Shown here one piece after another: positions 1 to 8,802 of a stretch of 64,000 bases of DNA; within the stretch, counting starts at the first letter, position 1, and each line of letters opens with the position of its first letter. The translations under genes and the position numbers were made by a program. The notes under the pieces are model-generated. The model saw only the letters and a program-made list of their open reading frames with translations. It was not told the origin of the DNA and did not search any database. Source of the stretch: Paracoccaceae bacterium (GTDB lineage: Bacteria; Pseudomonadota; Alphaproteobacteria; Rhodobacterales; Rhodobacteraceae); NCBI GenBank assembly GCA_027489355.1, contig JAIXZY010000075.1, positions 1-64,000 of the forward strand, given 5' to 3'.

Positions 1-2330
1 AACTGGTCAAGGGTCATGCCGGTGATCGACAGCATGTCGGGCGTGGCCTCGAACCCGGCGCGGCTATCCTTCTGGCGCAGGATGTCGGCCAGGCGTTCCA
101 GCATGTCGATGCGGATCGCCCGGGCGCCTGCGGGGTGATAGCCCGCGAGCGTATAGTGCATCTTCGGCACTTCCTGGACGTTCGGGATCGTCACCAGGCC
201 GGGAGGCGGGGATTCGGGGAACTCCTGCAGACCGTTCCACAAGGACCACAGCACCAGCCGCAGACGCGTCGGCGCGGGTTTCAGAAGCGCGGGGAGGAAG
301 ATGGTGAACTGGCCGAAGCGGACGCCGTGCTTGCGCAGCGCGCCGCGGGCGTCCTGGTCCAGCTCTTTCACCTCGGCGGCCACCTGTTCGCGCGGGAGGA
401 CGCCCATCGCCTCGGTCAGGCGGAAGGCGAAGCCGCGGGCGAGGCCGGTCAGGGTTTCGTCGCGGGACATGGCGAGGAGCGGCTCGAACTGGGCGGCGAC
501 CTTGCGGTCGATGAAGTGCTGCAGGCGACGGCGAACCTTTTCCACCACCTCGGGGCCGGCTTCTTCATCGACGAAGGCCTCGACGGTGGGCTTGGCGGGC
601 TCGGAGCCCTTCACCAGCTTGCCCACCGCGTTCGTACCCCACATGAGGCCGCCCTGTTCGGTGAAATCAAGCTCGGTGTCCGGCGCGTTGTAGAAGCGGT
701 CGGCGCGCAGGTGGAATTCCGGCTTCAGCGCCTGGATCGCGGCCTGTGCCAGTGTGCGGGCGGCATCGGGGGTCGCCGAGGCATCCTGCTTGAAGCGGAA
801 GCCTTCCAGTTTCCCGGCGAATTCGCCTTCGACCGTCACTTCGCCCTTGTCGTTCACTTCGGCCACCAGAGCCTCCTTCTGCTTCAACCGGCGGAGGAGA
901 ACAGACGTCCGCCGGTCGACAAATCGTTGGGTCAGCGCCGCATGCAGGGCATCCGACAGGCGGTCTTCTACCGCGCGCGTTTCCTCACGCCAATGGCTTT
1001 CGTCTTCGACCCAGTTTTTCCGCTGAGTGACGTAGGTCCAGGTACGGATATAGGCCAATCTGCGCGATAAAGTGTCGATGTCGCCTTCGGTCTTGTCGAT
1101 CCGCTTGATGGCCTGGGCAAGCCAGTCCGAGGGGATGCGGCCCCCGCCAAGCCCGCGGCCCACCAGAAACTCGAAGATGCGCGTCAGAAGCGTGGTGTGT
1201 TCCGGCCCGGTAGAGGAGCGAAAGTCCGGAATCCGGCAGACGTCCCACAGAAGCTGGACGCGCTTCGGCTCGGTCAGGCGGTCCTGCACTTCCGGCAGCG
1301 CCGACAGCGCCTTCAGCGCCAGCAGGTCGTCGGCATCCCGCGCGCGGGTAAGCCAGTCGTTGTAGGTGGGTTCCTCCAGGCTGCGGATCAGCCGCTCGGC
1401 CGAGCCGAAATCCAGCGATTCGTTGCGCCAGTGCAGTTTGCGGACCGGGGCGAAGCGGTGGGTCTCGATCGCCTCGACCGTCTCTTCATCGAAGGGCCGC
1501 ACCTCACCCGTGACGCCGAAGGTCCCGTCCTCGGTATGGCGACCGGCGCGGCCGGCGATCTGGGCCAACTCCTGCGCGTAAAGCCCGCGCATCCGGCGGC
1601 CGTCGAACTTCGCCGTGGCGGAGAAGGCCACATGCTTGATGTCGAGGTTCAGCCCCATGCCGATGGCGTCGGTGGCCACCAGGTAATCCACGTCCCCGTT
1701 CTGGTACAAAGCCACCTGCGCATTCCGCGTCCGGGGCGACAGCGCCCCCATCACCACCGCGCAGCCGCCCTTCTGGCGGCGGATCAGTTCGGCGATGGCA
1801 TAGACGTTCTCGACCGAGAAGCCGACGATCGCCGACCGCGGCGGCATCCGGCTGATCTTCTTCGACCCGGAATAAGTCAGCGTCGACATCCGGTCGCGCT
1901 TGAGGAAGGTCACATGCGGCACCAGACCCGCGATGGCCCCGCGCATGGTGTCGGAGCCCAGGAACAGCGTTTCGTTCAACCCCCGCGCGCGGAGAAGCCG
2001 GTCGGTGAACACATGCCCCCGGTCGGCATCGGCGCAAAGCTGGATTTCATCGACAGCGACGAAATCCGCGCCGATCTCCAGGGGCATCGCCTCGGTCGTG
2101 CAGACCCAGTACTGCGTCCGCTCCGGGACGATCCGCTCCTCGCCCGTGACCAGCGCCACGACCGAAGGGCCGACCTTGGCGACGATGCGGTCATAGACCT
2201 CACGCGCGAGAAGCCGCAACGGCAGGCCGATCACGCCCGTACGGTGCGACAGCATGCGTTCGATCGCGTGGTGCGTCTTGCCGGTGTTCGTCGGTCCAAG
2301 GACCGCCGTCACCCGCCGTGTGGCGTCCAT
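1..2330 (-). CDS. Suv3-like DEAD/DEAH RNA helicase (3' end outside window)
   Basis: The gene reads leftwards from ATG at 2328-2330 and is open for about 776 codons to the window edge, so its C-terminus is missing. The N-terminus begins almost directly with a Walker A motif (GPTNTGKT, about residues 12-19). A DEIQ box follows in VDEIQLCAD, with helicase motif VI in QIAGRAGRH. The order and wording match the mitochondrial Suv3/bacterial helicase family, which unwinds structured RNA using ATP; the Suv3-type C-terminal region lies further left. It starts 3 bp after the stop of the upstream TPR gene, so the two are probably cotranscribed. The family call is firm; the precise substrate is not known from sequence. 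Confidence 0.88.
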   Translation of the reverse strand, partial: MDATRRVTAVLGPTNTGKTHHAIERMLSHRTGVIGLPLRLLAREVYDRIVAKVGPSVVALVTGEERIVPERTQYWVCTTEAMPLEIGADFVAVDEIQLCADADRGHVFTDRLLRARGLNETLFLGSDTMRGAIAGLVPHVTFLKRDRMSTLTYSGSKKISRMPPRSAIVGFSVENVYAIAELIRRQKGGCAVVMGALSPRTRNAQVALYQNGDVDYLVATDAIGMGLNLDIKHVAFSATAKFDGRRMRGLYAQELAQIAGRAGRHTEDGTFGVTGEVRPFDEETVEAIETHRFAPVRKLHWRNESLDFGSAERLIRSLEEPTYNDWLTRARDADDLLALKALSALPEVQDRLTEPKRVQLLWDVCRIPDFRSSTGPEHTTLLTRIFEFLVGRGLGGGRIPSDWLAQAIKRIDKTEGDIDTLSRRLAYIRTWTYVTQRKNWVEDESHWREETRAVEDRLSDALHAALTQRFVDRRTSVLLRRLKQKEALVAEVNDKGEVTVEGEFAGKLEGFRFKQDASATPDAARTLAQAAIQALKPEFHLRADRFYNAPDTELDFTEQGGLMWGTNAVGKLVKGSEPAKPTVEAFVDEEAGPEVVEKVRRRLQHFIDRKVAAQFEPLLAMSRDETLTGLARGFAFRLTEAMGVLPREQVAAEVKELDQDARGALRKHGVRFGQFTIFLPALLKPAPTRLRLVLWSLWNGLQEFPESPPPGLVTIPNVQEVPKMHYTLAGYHPAGARAIRIDMLERLADILRQKDSRAGFEATPDMLSITGMTLDQ

Positions 2331-2333
2331 GAG

Positions 2334-2897
2334 TTAAAGCTCCTGACCCTCGGCCGCGGTCTCCAGACGCTCGACGGCTTCCGTTGCGCCCTGAAGATGG
2401 GGATGGATGGCGAGGGCAGCCTTGTAAACCTCCAACGCGCGTTCGGGCTTGCCGGTTTCCTCGAGAATCAGCGCAAGGCCCGACAGCGCTCCGAAATGGC
2501 GCGGATTCAGCGTCAGGACCTTGCCGATGTCCGCGACCGCCGGGCCGAACTCCCCCGCCATGTAGTAGGCGGTGGCCCGGGCGTTCCACGCCTCGGCGAA
2601 GTCGGGGGCCTGGTCGATGACGGCAGTGAAATGCTCGATGGCTGCGGCAGTGTCGCCCAGGTCCATCGCGTCCTTTCCGCGCTGCAGAAGCAGGTCCAGC
2701 GCCGGCGAACCCGACTTCGACCATTCGATCCAGATTTCGGTCTCGATCCGCCCGGCCTCGGCCGCCCCGGCGGTCTTCAGCCGGTCGAAGAGCCCGTCCA
2801 GCTTGGCCACGTCCTCGGCCTGCGCAAGGGTACAAGTCAGGAAAAGCGGAACAAGTGCCGCAACGATACGATTGAGAATGGCGGCACGGAGACCCAT
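2334..2897 (-). CDS. Exported TPR-repeat protein
   Basis: A 187-residue protein with an N-terminal signal peptide (hydrophobic VAALVPLFLTCTLAQA, likely cleavage after AQA). About three tetratricopeptide repeats follow between residues 65 and 175, with typical helices such as DAMDLGDTAAAIEHFTAVI and the ALVL/EEA spacing. TPRs are protein-protein interaction scaffolds, so it is expected to act in the periplasm. It sits 3 bp upstream of the helicase on the same strand. No catalytic motif is visible and the partner cannot be named. Confidence 0.82.
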   Translation of the reverse strand: MGLRAAILNRIVAALVPLFLTCTLAQAEDVAKLDGLFDRLKTAGAAEAGRIETEIWIEWSKSGSPALDLLLQRGKDAMDLGDTAAAIEHFTAVIDQAPDFAEAWNARATAYYMAGEFGPAVADIGKVLTLNPRHFGALSGLALILEETGKPERALEVYKAALAIHPHLQGATEAVERLETAAEGQEL

Positions 2898-2963
2898 AAC
2901 GGGAAAGTAACCGATCCGCGCCAGATATCCAGTGGCGCAGGGGTCACGAAGGAGAGACTTGTG

Positions 2964-3251
2964 ATGAGCGAAATGATCGATGCCGCCGTCAAGGCGCTGA
3001 GCGCAAAGCTGTCGGGCGGGTTCGACGGGGTGGCCAAGTTCGTGATCAAGGGCGAAGGGGCGATCATGCTGGACGGGCAGGGCGTACGCGCGGGCGACGA
3101 AGAGGCCGACGTGACCCTGACCGCAAACGCCGAGGTGTTCCGCGCCATTCTCGAGGGCGACATGAACCCGACGATGGCCTTCATGACCGGAAAGCTGTCG
3201 GTGGACGGATCGATGGGCATGGCGATGAAGCTGGGCTCGGTGCTGGGGTGA
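2964..3251 (+). CDS. SCP2 sterol-binding domain protein
   Basis: A 95-residue single-domain protein resembling the SCP2 lipid-carrier fold (MSEMIDAAVKALSAKL, then DVTLTANAEVF and the C-terminal GKLSVDGSMGMAMKLGSVL). The ATG at 2964 is chosen because an AAGGAGAG ribosome-binding site lies 8 bases upstream. A GTG at 2961 is possible but less well placed. The stop overlaps the GTG start of the following hydrolase gene (GTGA), so the pair is translationally coupled. SCP2 domains bind lipids or acyl-CoA; no ligand can be deduced here. Confidence 0.88.
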   Translation: MSEMIDAAVKALSAKLSGGFDGVAKFVIKGEGAIMLDGQGVRAGDEEADVTLTANAEVFRAILEGDMNPTMAFMTGKLSVDGSMGMAMKLGSVLG

Positions 3252-4192
3252 AGGACGGCGCGATCTCTGGCGCGCCGTTCCACGCGGCGCTGGCCGACGG
3301 CCCGCCGGGCGCGGCCTGCGCCTGGCTGCAGGCCGGCGCGGCGCGGATTCGCGTGGCCTGGTGGCACGCCGGGGACAAGGGGACCGTTCTCCTGCTGCCG
3401 GGCCGGACGGAATGCGTCGAGAAATACGGGCGTACCGCCGGCGACCTTGTGGCGCGGGGCTTTTCGGTCATCACCATCGACTGGCGCGGGCAGGGGCTGG
3501 CTGACCGGGCACTGCCGGACCGGATGGTTGGCCATGTCGGGGATTTCGCGGAATATCAGCAGGACCTGGACGTGATGCTGGCCGAGGCGGCGCGTGCGGG
3601 CTTGCCGCAGCCCTACTTCATGCTGGCCCATTCGATGGGCGGCTGCATCGGGCTGCGCGCCCTGATGCGCGGCGTGCCGGTGAAAGCGGCGGTCTTCTCG
3701 GCCCCGATGTGGGGCATCGCGATGGCCGCCTGGCTGCGTCCGGTGGCCTCGGTCGTCTCGGCCCTGTCGCGGCCGTTGCGCTATGCGCACCGCTATGCGC
3801 CGACGACGGGCGGGACGCCCTATCTGCTCCAGTTTCCCTTCGAGGGGAACGTCCTGACCACCGATCGCGAGATGTGGGACTACATGCGCCGCCAGGTGTC
3901 CCAGATGCCTGAACTGGCCCTGGGCGGGCCGTCGATCGCCTGGCTGGACGCGGCGCTGCGGGAATGCGCGGCGCTGGCGCGGATGCCCGCGCCGAAGGTC
4001 CCGGCCATTTGTGCGCTGGGGACCGCGGAAAAGGTGGTGGACGTGCCGCCGGTCCATCTGCGGATGTCGGGCTGGCCCAATGGCGCGCTGGACCTTTATC
4101 CGGGGGCCGAGCACGAGATCATGATGGAAGGCCCCGCCGCGCGGGCGCGGTTCTTCGACCGGGCCGCCGCGCTGTTCGAGGCCAATCGCTGA
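3248..4192 (+). CDS. Alpha/beta hydrolase, lysophospholipase-like
   Basis: A 314-residue alpha/beta hydrolase with a GTG start that overlaps the SCP2 stop. Features are an early oxyanion-type segment (VLLLPGRTECVEKYG), IDWRGQGLADR, the nucleophile elbow AHSMGG (GxSxG, Ser about residue 127), and a late Asp/His pair with GAEHEIMME holding the catalytic His. The wording fits the PldB/monoglyceride lipase (serine aminopeptidase S33) group. Coupling to the SCP2 gene suggests a lipid substrate, which is inference. Confidence 0.88.
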   Translation: MKDGAISGAPFHAALADGPPGAACAWLQAGAARIRVAWWHAGDKGTVLLLPGRTECVEKYGRTAGDLVARGFSVITIDWRGQGLADRALPDRMVGHVGDFAEYQQDLDVMLAEAARAGLPQPYFMLAHSMGGCIGLRALMRGVPVKAAVFSAPMWGIAMAAWLRPVASVVSALSRPLRYAHRYAPTTGGTPYLLQFPFEGNVLTTDREMWDYMRRQVSQMPELALGGPSIAWLDAALRECAALARMPAPKVPAICALGTAEKVVDVPPVHLRMSGWPNGALDLYPGAEHEIMMEGPAARARFFDRAAALFEANR

Positions 4193-4232
4193 GTTCAGGC
4201 GCAAGGTGGGCGGATCACCCACCCTACGGCGG

Positions 4233-4670
4233 TCAGTCCTTCGGGACGCAGGTGGTGCAGCGCGTCAGGCTGTTCATCAGGTCGCGCGCGAATTCCATGC
4301 TGCGCCCGTCCGGGCCGGTCAGGACCAGCGTCCGGTCGTCCACCCGTTCCATCCGGGTCATCGCAGCAAGGGCGGCGAAGAACACCTGCTCGTCCGCCAG
4401 CCGGTCGCAGGCCATCTTGGTCGCCGCAACGCCGCCGAGCTTCAGCTCGGGCAGGCTCGCCTGATTCTGGCCCGAGTAGCGGTTGCAGGGCGCCTTGCCC
4501 GCGATCCGCCCCTCGGCGTCGACGGTCAGGGTGGCGGGCATGTCCGTGACCTGCCCGTCCACGGCCAGAAGCTCCCATTCGACGCCGGTGGGGTCCTGCG
4601 CCTCGGCGGTGCAGGCGGTGAGGGCGAGGCCGCCAAGGGCAAGGGCGGCAATGACGGGGACGACACGCAT
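4233..4670 (-). CDS. META-domain (HslJ-like) lipoprotein
   Basis: A 145-residue lipoprotein: MRVVPVIAALALGGLALTAC gives a clear lipobox (LTAC). The following segment has the META/HslJ pattern GVEWELLAVDG...LTVDAEGRIAGKAPCNRYSG, then KMACDRLADEQVFFAAL. The start at 4670 is chosen because it places the signal sequence at the N-terminus. META-domain proteins of this type are often exported and stress-related, but no reaction is known. It is convergent with the hydrolase gene (40 bp apart). Confidence 0.85.
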   Translation of the reverse strand: MRVVPVIAALALGGLALTACTAEAQDPTGVEWELLAVDGQVTDMPATLTVDAEGRIAGKAPCNRYSGQNQASLPELKLGGVAATKMACDRLADEQVFFAALAAMTRMERVDDRTLVLTGPDGRSMEFARDLMNSLTRCTTCVPKD

Positions 4671-4710
4671 GACTGGGCTCCTTCCGAAGGTTTCACCCCT
4701 CTTGGACGCG

Positions 4711-5178
4711 TCAGAAGGCCTCGGGCTTGGCCTCGCGCGCCATGTGGTCGAGCACGGCGTTGACGAACTTCGGCTCTTTCCCGTCGGGGAAGAAGGCCTT
4801 CGCCACATCGACATATTCGGTGATCGTCACCTTGGGCGGCGTCGCCATGTCCACCAGCTCGGCCCCCGCGGCGCGGAACAGCGCGCGCAGCACCGGGTCG
4901 ATCCGGTCGATGGGCCAGGCCGCAACCAGCGCGCGGTCGGTCAGCTGGTCGATCTTCGCCTGCCAGTTCACCGCCCCACCGACAACCGCGCGGAAGTGAT
5001 CGACGTCGCCCTCGGCGAATTCGCCTTCTTCGTAGGTCGCACCGAAGCGGTGCGTCTCGAACTCGCGCGTCACGGCTTCTACCGTCTGGCCCGAACTTTC
5101 CATCTGGAAGAGCGCCTGCACGGCATAAAGCCGGCTGGCGGATTTCATCTGGCGCTTTTCGTCACGTCTGGCGGTCAT
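4711..5178 (-). CDS. nusB: Transcription antitermination factor NusB
   Basis: A 155-residue NusB. It has the usual N-terminus (SASRLYAVQALFQME), a middle DRALVAAWPIDRIDPVLRALFRAAGAEL and the C-terminal ITEYVDVAKAFFPDGKEPKFVNAVLDH. NusB binds boxA RNA together with NusE (S10) during rRNA transcription. The start at 5178 overlaps the ribH stop by four bases (ATGA), the usual ribB-ribH-nusB arrangement of alphaproteobacteria. Confidence 0.96.
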   Translation of the reverse strand: MTARRDEKRQMKSASRLYAVQALFQMESSGQTVEAVTREFETHRFGATYEEGEFAEGDVDHFRAVVGGAVNWQAKIDQLTDRALVAAWPIDRIDPVLRALFRAAGAELVDMATPPKVTITEYVDVAKAFFPDGKEPKFVNAVLDHMAREAKPEAF

Positions 5179-5675
5179 GCCCGGAAACCGATCCCCTTGG
5201 TCTGCCCGGCCCATTTGCGCGACAGGGCCACGAGATGCAAGGCCGCCGCTGCGGCACCGCCGCCCTTGTTCTGGCCTGCCGGGTCGGCGCGGACCTCGGC
5301 CTGGGCGCGGTTCTCGACTGTCAGGATGCCGTTGCCAATGCAGGCGCCCTGCAGGCCCAACAGGCTCAGCGCACGCGAGCTGTCGTTGCACACGGTGTCG
5401 TAATGCGTCGTCTCGCCCCGGATCACGCAGCCAAGCGCCACGAAGGCGTCGTAGTCCGCCAGCCGCTGCGCCATCGCGATGGCCGAGGGGATCTCCAGCG
5501 CACCCGGCACTTCCACCACCTCGACCGTCGCCCCGCAGGCCTCGGCCACGGCGCGCGCGCCTGCCACGAGGTTGTCGGCGATGTCCTTGTAATACGGCGC
5601 CACGACGATCAGCAGCTTCACCGGCTTGTCGAAGCTGGGCAGCGGCAGGGTGTAATGCGTCTCGGCCGTGGCCAT
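5175..5675 (-). CDS. ribH: 6,7-dimethyl-8-ribityllumazine synthase
   Basis: A 166-residue lumazine synthase, the penultimate enzyme of riboflavin synthesis, joining 5-amino-6-ribitylaminouracil and dihydroxybutanone phosphate. Seen are VAPYYKDIADNLVAGA, VEVPGALEIPSAI, the conserved ALGCVIRGETTHYD and NGILTVEN. It begins four bases after the ribB stop and overlaps nusB, so the three form one operon read leftwards. Confidence 0.97.
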   Translation of the reverse strand: MATAETHYTLPLPSFDKPVKLLIVVAPYYKDIADNLVAGARAVAEACGATVEVVEVPGALEIPSAIAMAQRLADYDAFVALGCVIRGETTHYDTVCNDSSRALSLLGLQGACIGNGILTVENRAQAEVRADPAGQNKGGGAAAAALHLVALSRKWAGQTKGIGFRA

Positions 5676-5679
5676 GCCT

Positions 5680-6762
5680 TTACTCCTTGATCGGGCGGGT
5701 GCCCGCGATGGTCAGGTCATAGGCGTCCAGACCCACGAACCGCGGCGCGGCCGAGTTCGTGACCAGCGTGATCGCCGACAGCCCCAGCGAGGACAGGATC
5801 TGCGCCCCAAGCCCGTATTGCCGCAGCGTCTGCGGCGAATGTTCGCCCGGCGCCACCATCTTCATCGTCGTGTCGCGCAGAAGGACGACAACCCCGCGCC
5901 CCTCGGCCGCGATGATGCGCATGGCGGCGGGCAGGTCGCTTCCGCCACCGACGCCCAGCACATCCTCCATCGGGTTCAGCGCATGGACGCGCACCAGGAC
6001 CGGACCGGGGGCCGAAAGGTCGCCCTTGGACAGGACGATATGTTCGTCGCCATGCGTCTCGTCGGCATAGACCCGCATCAGCCAGTCGCCGCCGTGCACC
6101 GACTGCACCGAGCGGACGGCCTTTTCCGTGATAAGGTTGTCATGCCGGCGCCGGTAGGCGATCAGGTCGCTGATCGTGCCGATCTTCAGCCCGTGCTTCT
6201 GCGCAAAGGTCACCAGGTCCGGCAACCGTGCCATCGTGCCGTCGTCGTTCATGATCTCGCAGATCACGCCCGAGGGGTTAAGTCCGGCCAGGCGGCTTAC
6301 GTCCACCGCCGCCTCGGTGTGGCCTGCGCGGACCAGAACGCCGCCCTCGCGCGCGCGCAGCGGGAAGATGTGGCCCGGCGTCGCGATGTCGGCCGCGCCC
6401 TTGGTCGGATCGATCGCCACGCTGACGGTCCGCGCCCGGTCGGCGGCGGAAATCCCGGTGGTCACGCCCTCGCGCGCCTCGATCGACAGGGTGAAAGCGG
6501 TTTCGTGCCGGCTGGAGTTCTTCGGGCTCATCAAGGGCAGCCCCAGCGCGTCGATCCGCGACCCCGGCATGGCCAGGCAGATCAGCCCGCGGCCATGCGT
6601 GGCCATGAAGTTGATCGCGCTTGGCGTGCACATCTGCGCCGGGATGACCAGGTCGCCCTCGTTCTCGCGGTCTTCGTGGTCGACCAGGATGAACATCCGC
6701 CCGTTGCGGGCGTCCTCGATGATCTCTTCGGTCGAGGATATGGCGTCGGAAAAGTCGGACAT
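5680..6762 (-). CDS. ribB: 3,4-dihydroxy-2-butanone-4-phosphate synthase with degenerate GTP cyclohydrolase II-like domain
   Basis: A 360-residue two-domain protein starting at MSDFSDAISS; earlier in-frame codons are unlikely coding. Residues about 1-205 are a DHBP synthase with the acidic loop VDHEDRENEGDLVIPA and GHTEAAVDV. Residues about 210-360 resemble GTP cyclohydrolase II (RQYGLGAQIL near the end). However, the zinc-site region, which in active enzymes carries three cysteines, reads VHALNPMEDVLGVGG and has none. The second domain is therefore unlikely to open GTP; a separate cyclohydrolase should exist elsewhere. First gene of ribB-ribH-nusB. Confidence 0.93.
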   Translation of the reverse strand: MSDFSDAISSTEEIIEDARNGRMFILVDHEDRENEGDLVIPAQMCTPSAINFMATHGRGLICLAMPGSRIDALGLPLMSPKNSSRHETAFTLSIEAREGVTTGISAADRARTVSVAIDPTKGAADIATPGHIFPLRAREGGVLVRAGHTEAAVDVSRLAGLNPSGVICEIMNDDGTMARLPDLVTFAQKHGLKIGTISDLIAYRRRHDNLITEKAVRSVQSVHGGDWLMRVYADETHGDEHIVLSKGDLSAPGPVLVRVHALNPMEDVLGVGGGSDLPAAMRIIAAEGRGVVVLLRDTTMKMVAPGEHSPQTLRQYGLGAQILSSLGLSAITLVTNSAAPRFVGLDAYDLTIAGTRPIKE

Positions 6763-6861
6763 GGGTGCCTCGCAAGCTCTCCATGCCCCTCTAGCGCGGG
6801 CGGGGCGCAAAGGCCAGAGGGTCGCCGATGCCGAGCCTTTGTGCAGTGCCGCCTGTCGGCG

Positions 6862-7620
6862 TCAGACCCGCGCGGAAAGGACGGCCAGGCAGGCGACCTC
6901 GGCCAGTTGCTGCGTCGCGCCCAGGATGTCGCCGGTCTGCCCGCCGATCTTCCGCAGGGCCAGGAAGGCCAGCAGGACCGCCGTCCCCAACACGGCAAAG
7001 ACCAGCGCGACGGCGGACCAGCCGGTCAGCAGCGCCGTGATCCCGGCTGCGAGGGCCAGCGCCACCAGCGCGGTCGCCGGGCTGGGACGTCCCGTGGCGT
7101 GACTCAGCCCCTCGCCCCGCGCATTGGGCAGAAGTGCCATCACCAGCGCCATCGGTGCGCGCGACAGCGCGCCGGTTGCAACCAGCGCGGCCCAGTGGCC
7201 GCCGTAGACCAGCACCGCCGTCAGCGCCGACCAGCGCGCCAGCGTCACCAGCACCAGCGCCAGGACGCCATAGCTGCCCACCCGGCTGTCCTTCATGATC
7301 TCCAGCCGCCGCGCCCTGGTCCAGCCGCCGAAAAGCCCGTCCGCCGTATCGGACAGCCCGTCCTCGTGCAGGCCCCCGGTCAGCATCGCGCCAAGCGCCA
7401 GCACCAGCGCCGCCGTCACCCCCGGCGTGACGCCCAGCCACAGCGCGGCCGAGGCCAGCGCCGCCCCGCATCCGCCCAGCACCGCGCCGACCAGCGGCCA
7501 GGCCCAGGCCGAGGCCGCCCCGGACGGGCGGTGGTTCGGCAGGGGCAGGCGCGACAACAGCGCGAAGGCCGACAGGATGTCGCTTGGCAGGCGCAGGGCG
7601 ATGTCGCGGATCGGGGTCAA
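6862..7620 (-). CDS. cobS: Adenosylcobinamide-GDP ribazoletransferase (cobalamin synthase)
   Basis: A polytopic membrane enzyme of about 252 residues that joins adenosylcobinamide-GDP and alpha-ribazole. It shows [29 protein letters not shown], the conserved [18 protein letters not shown] segment, then [10 protein letters not shown]. Frame support begins at [14 protein letters not shown], which needs a TTG start at 7620. An in-frame ATG far upstream would run through cobT on the other strand and is implausible. It is divergent from cobT with 76 bp between them. The exact start is uncertain. Confidence 0.88.
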   Translation of the reverse strand: MTPIRDIALRLPSDILSAFALLSRLPLPNHRPSGAASAWAWPLVGAVLGGCGAALASAALWLGVTPGVTAALVLALGAMLTGGLHEDGLSDTADGLFGGWTRARRLEIMKDSRVGSYGVLALVLVTLARWSALTAVLVYGGHWAALVATGALSRAPMALVMALLPNARGEGLSHATGRPSPATALVALALAAGITALLTGWSAVALVFAVLGTAVLLAFLALRKIGGQTGDILGATQQLAEVACLAVLSARV

Positions 7621-7696
7621 AGCGGCAGGTTCCGGCTGGCGTTCACATGGGCTCTGGGGTAGCCCCAGACGCGAAAAGGTGCAATCGGAGACGCCC

Positions 7697-8701
7697 ATGC
7701 CGTTCCACTCTCTCGCCGATGTCCGCGCGCTGCTTGGCCGCCTTCCGGCCCCCGACGCCACCGCGACCGCCGCGGCCGAGGCGCGGAACGGCCAGCTGAC
7801 AAAGCCCCCCGGCGCGCTGGGGCGGCTGGAAAAGCTGGCGATCTGGATGGCGGGCTGGCAGGGGACCGACAAGCCGCGCGCGGACCAGCCGCAGATCGCA
7901 ATCTTTGCAGGCAATCACGGGGTGACGGCCAAGGGCGTCTCGGCCTTCCCGGCCGAGGTCACGGCGCAGATGGTGGCGAACTTCGCCCACGGCGGCGCGG
8001 CGATCAACCAGCTGGCCAAGGCCTTCGGCGCAAAGCTTGATGTCCACGCGCTCGATCTCGACCGCCCGACCGCCGACTTCACCGAGGCCCCGGCGATGAC
8101 CGAGGACGAGCTGGTCGCGGCCCTGCGGCAAGGGTTCCAGGCGGTCGATCCCCAATCCGACCTCTTCGTCGCCGGCGAAATGGGGATCGGCAACACCACC
8201 GCCGCAGCCGCCATCGCCACCGCGCTTTACGGCGGCGTCGGCTGGGCCGGTCGCGGAACGGGCGTCGATGACGAAGGGCTGCGCCGGAAAGAGGCCGCGG
8301 TCGCCGCGGGGCTGGAGCGGCACAAGGCGCTGCTCGGCGACCCGCTTGAGGTGTTGCGCAGCCTCGGCGGGCGGGAGATCGCGGCGATGGCGGGCGCAAT
8401 CCTTGGCGCGCGCATGGCGCGGGTTCCAGTGATCCTTGACGGGTTCATCGCCTGCGCGGCGGCCGCGGTGCTGGAGAAGGCCGCGCCGGGGGCGCTTGAT
8501 CACTGCATCGCCGGTCATCAAAGCGCCGAGGGCGCGCATGCCCGTCTGCTCGAAAAGCTGGGCAAGGAGCCGCTGCTCAGCCTCGGCCTGCGGCTGGGCG
8601 AAGGCTCGGGCGCGGCGCTGGCGATCGGGGTGGTGCAGGGCGCGGTCGCCTGTCATTCCGGCATGGCGACCTTCGCGGAAGCGGGCGTCGCCGCGGGCTG
8701 A
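7697..8701 (+). CDS. cobT: Nicotinate-nucleotide--dimethylbenzimidazole phosphoribosyltransferase
   Basis: A 334-residue CobT, close to the usual family length. It makes alpha-ribazole 5'-phosphate, which feeds the adjacent cobS step. Visible are [30 protein letters not shown] (the conserved substrate loop), [11 protein letters not shown] and the C-terminal ESAEGAH-like HQSAEGAH, then [12 protein letters not shown]. The ATG at 7697 has a GGAG site 7 bases upstream. cobS and cobT are transcribed away from each other from a short shared region. Confidence 0.96.
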   Translation: MPFHSLADVRALLGRLPAPDATATAAAEARNGQLTKPPGALGRLEKLAIWMAGWQGTDKPRADQPQIAIFAGNHGVTAKGVSAFPAEVTAQMVANFAHGGAAINQLAKAFGAKLDVHALDLDRPTADFTEAPAMTEDELVAALRQGFQAVDPQSDLFVAGEMGIGNTTAAAAIATALYGGVGWAGRGTGVDDEGLRRKEAAVAAGLERHKALLGDPLEVLRSLGGREIAAMAGAILGARMARVPVILDGFIACAAAAVLEKAAPGALDHCIAGHQSAEGAHARLLEKLGKEPLLSLGLRLGEGSGAALAIGVVQGAVACHSGMATFAEAGVAAG

Positions 8702-8703
8702 CG

Positions 8704-8755
8704 GGCGGCGGCGGGGCGGGCGATACCTTTACAGGGGGTAAATGCCCGCCGCCAA
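8704..8755 (+). terminator. Possible hairpin terminator after cobT
   Basis: Between the convergent ends of cobT and the 988-residue gene. A GGCGG/GGGC-rich left arm pairs imperfectly with GCCCGCCGCC, enclosing TTTAC agggg GTAAA. It has no clear T-run. Placement supports a terminator; the imperfect outer stem lowers confidence. Confidence 0.4.
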
Positions 8756-8784
8756 TTCCTTGATCTTGCAGGAAATGCCGGGCG

Positions 8785-8799
8785 TGTCCACGGTGGACA
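8785..8799. repeat. 15-bp perfect palindrome, copy 1
   Basis: TGTCCAC-G-GTGGACA, two 7-bp inverted halves around one base. This copy is 3 bp downstream of the stop of the leftward 988-residue gene and 84 bp after cobT. Identical copies occur at 16032-16046 and 26454-26468, each also preceded by G on the plus strand. Confidence 0.8.
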
Positions 8800-8802
8800 G
8801 AC

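Noticed and set aside
1197-3251. 684-codon frame ending in the SCP2 protein
   Set aside because: Only the last 95 codons are SCP2. The upstream part is antisense to the helicase and TPR genes. The start was moved to 2964 on the basis of the ribosome-binding site.
7621-7696. Cobalamin riboswitch between cobS and cobT
   Set aside because: The gap is 76 bp, too short for the element, and no B12-box-like sequence was seen.
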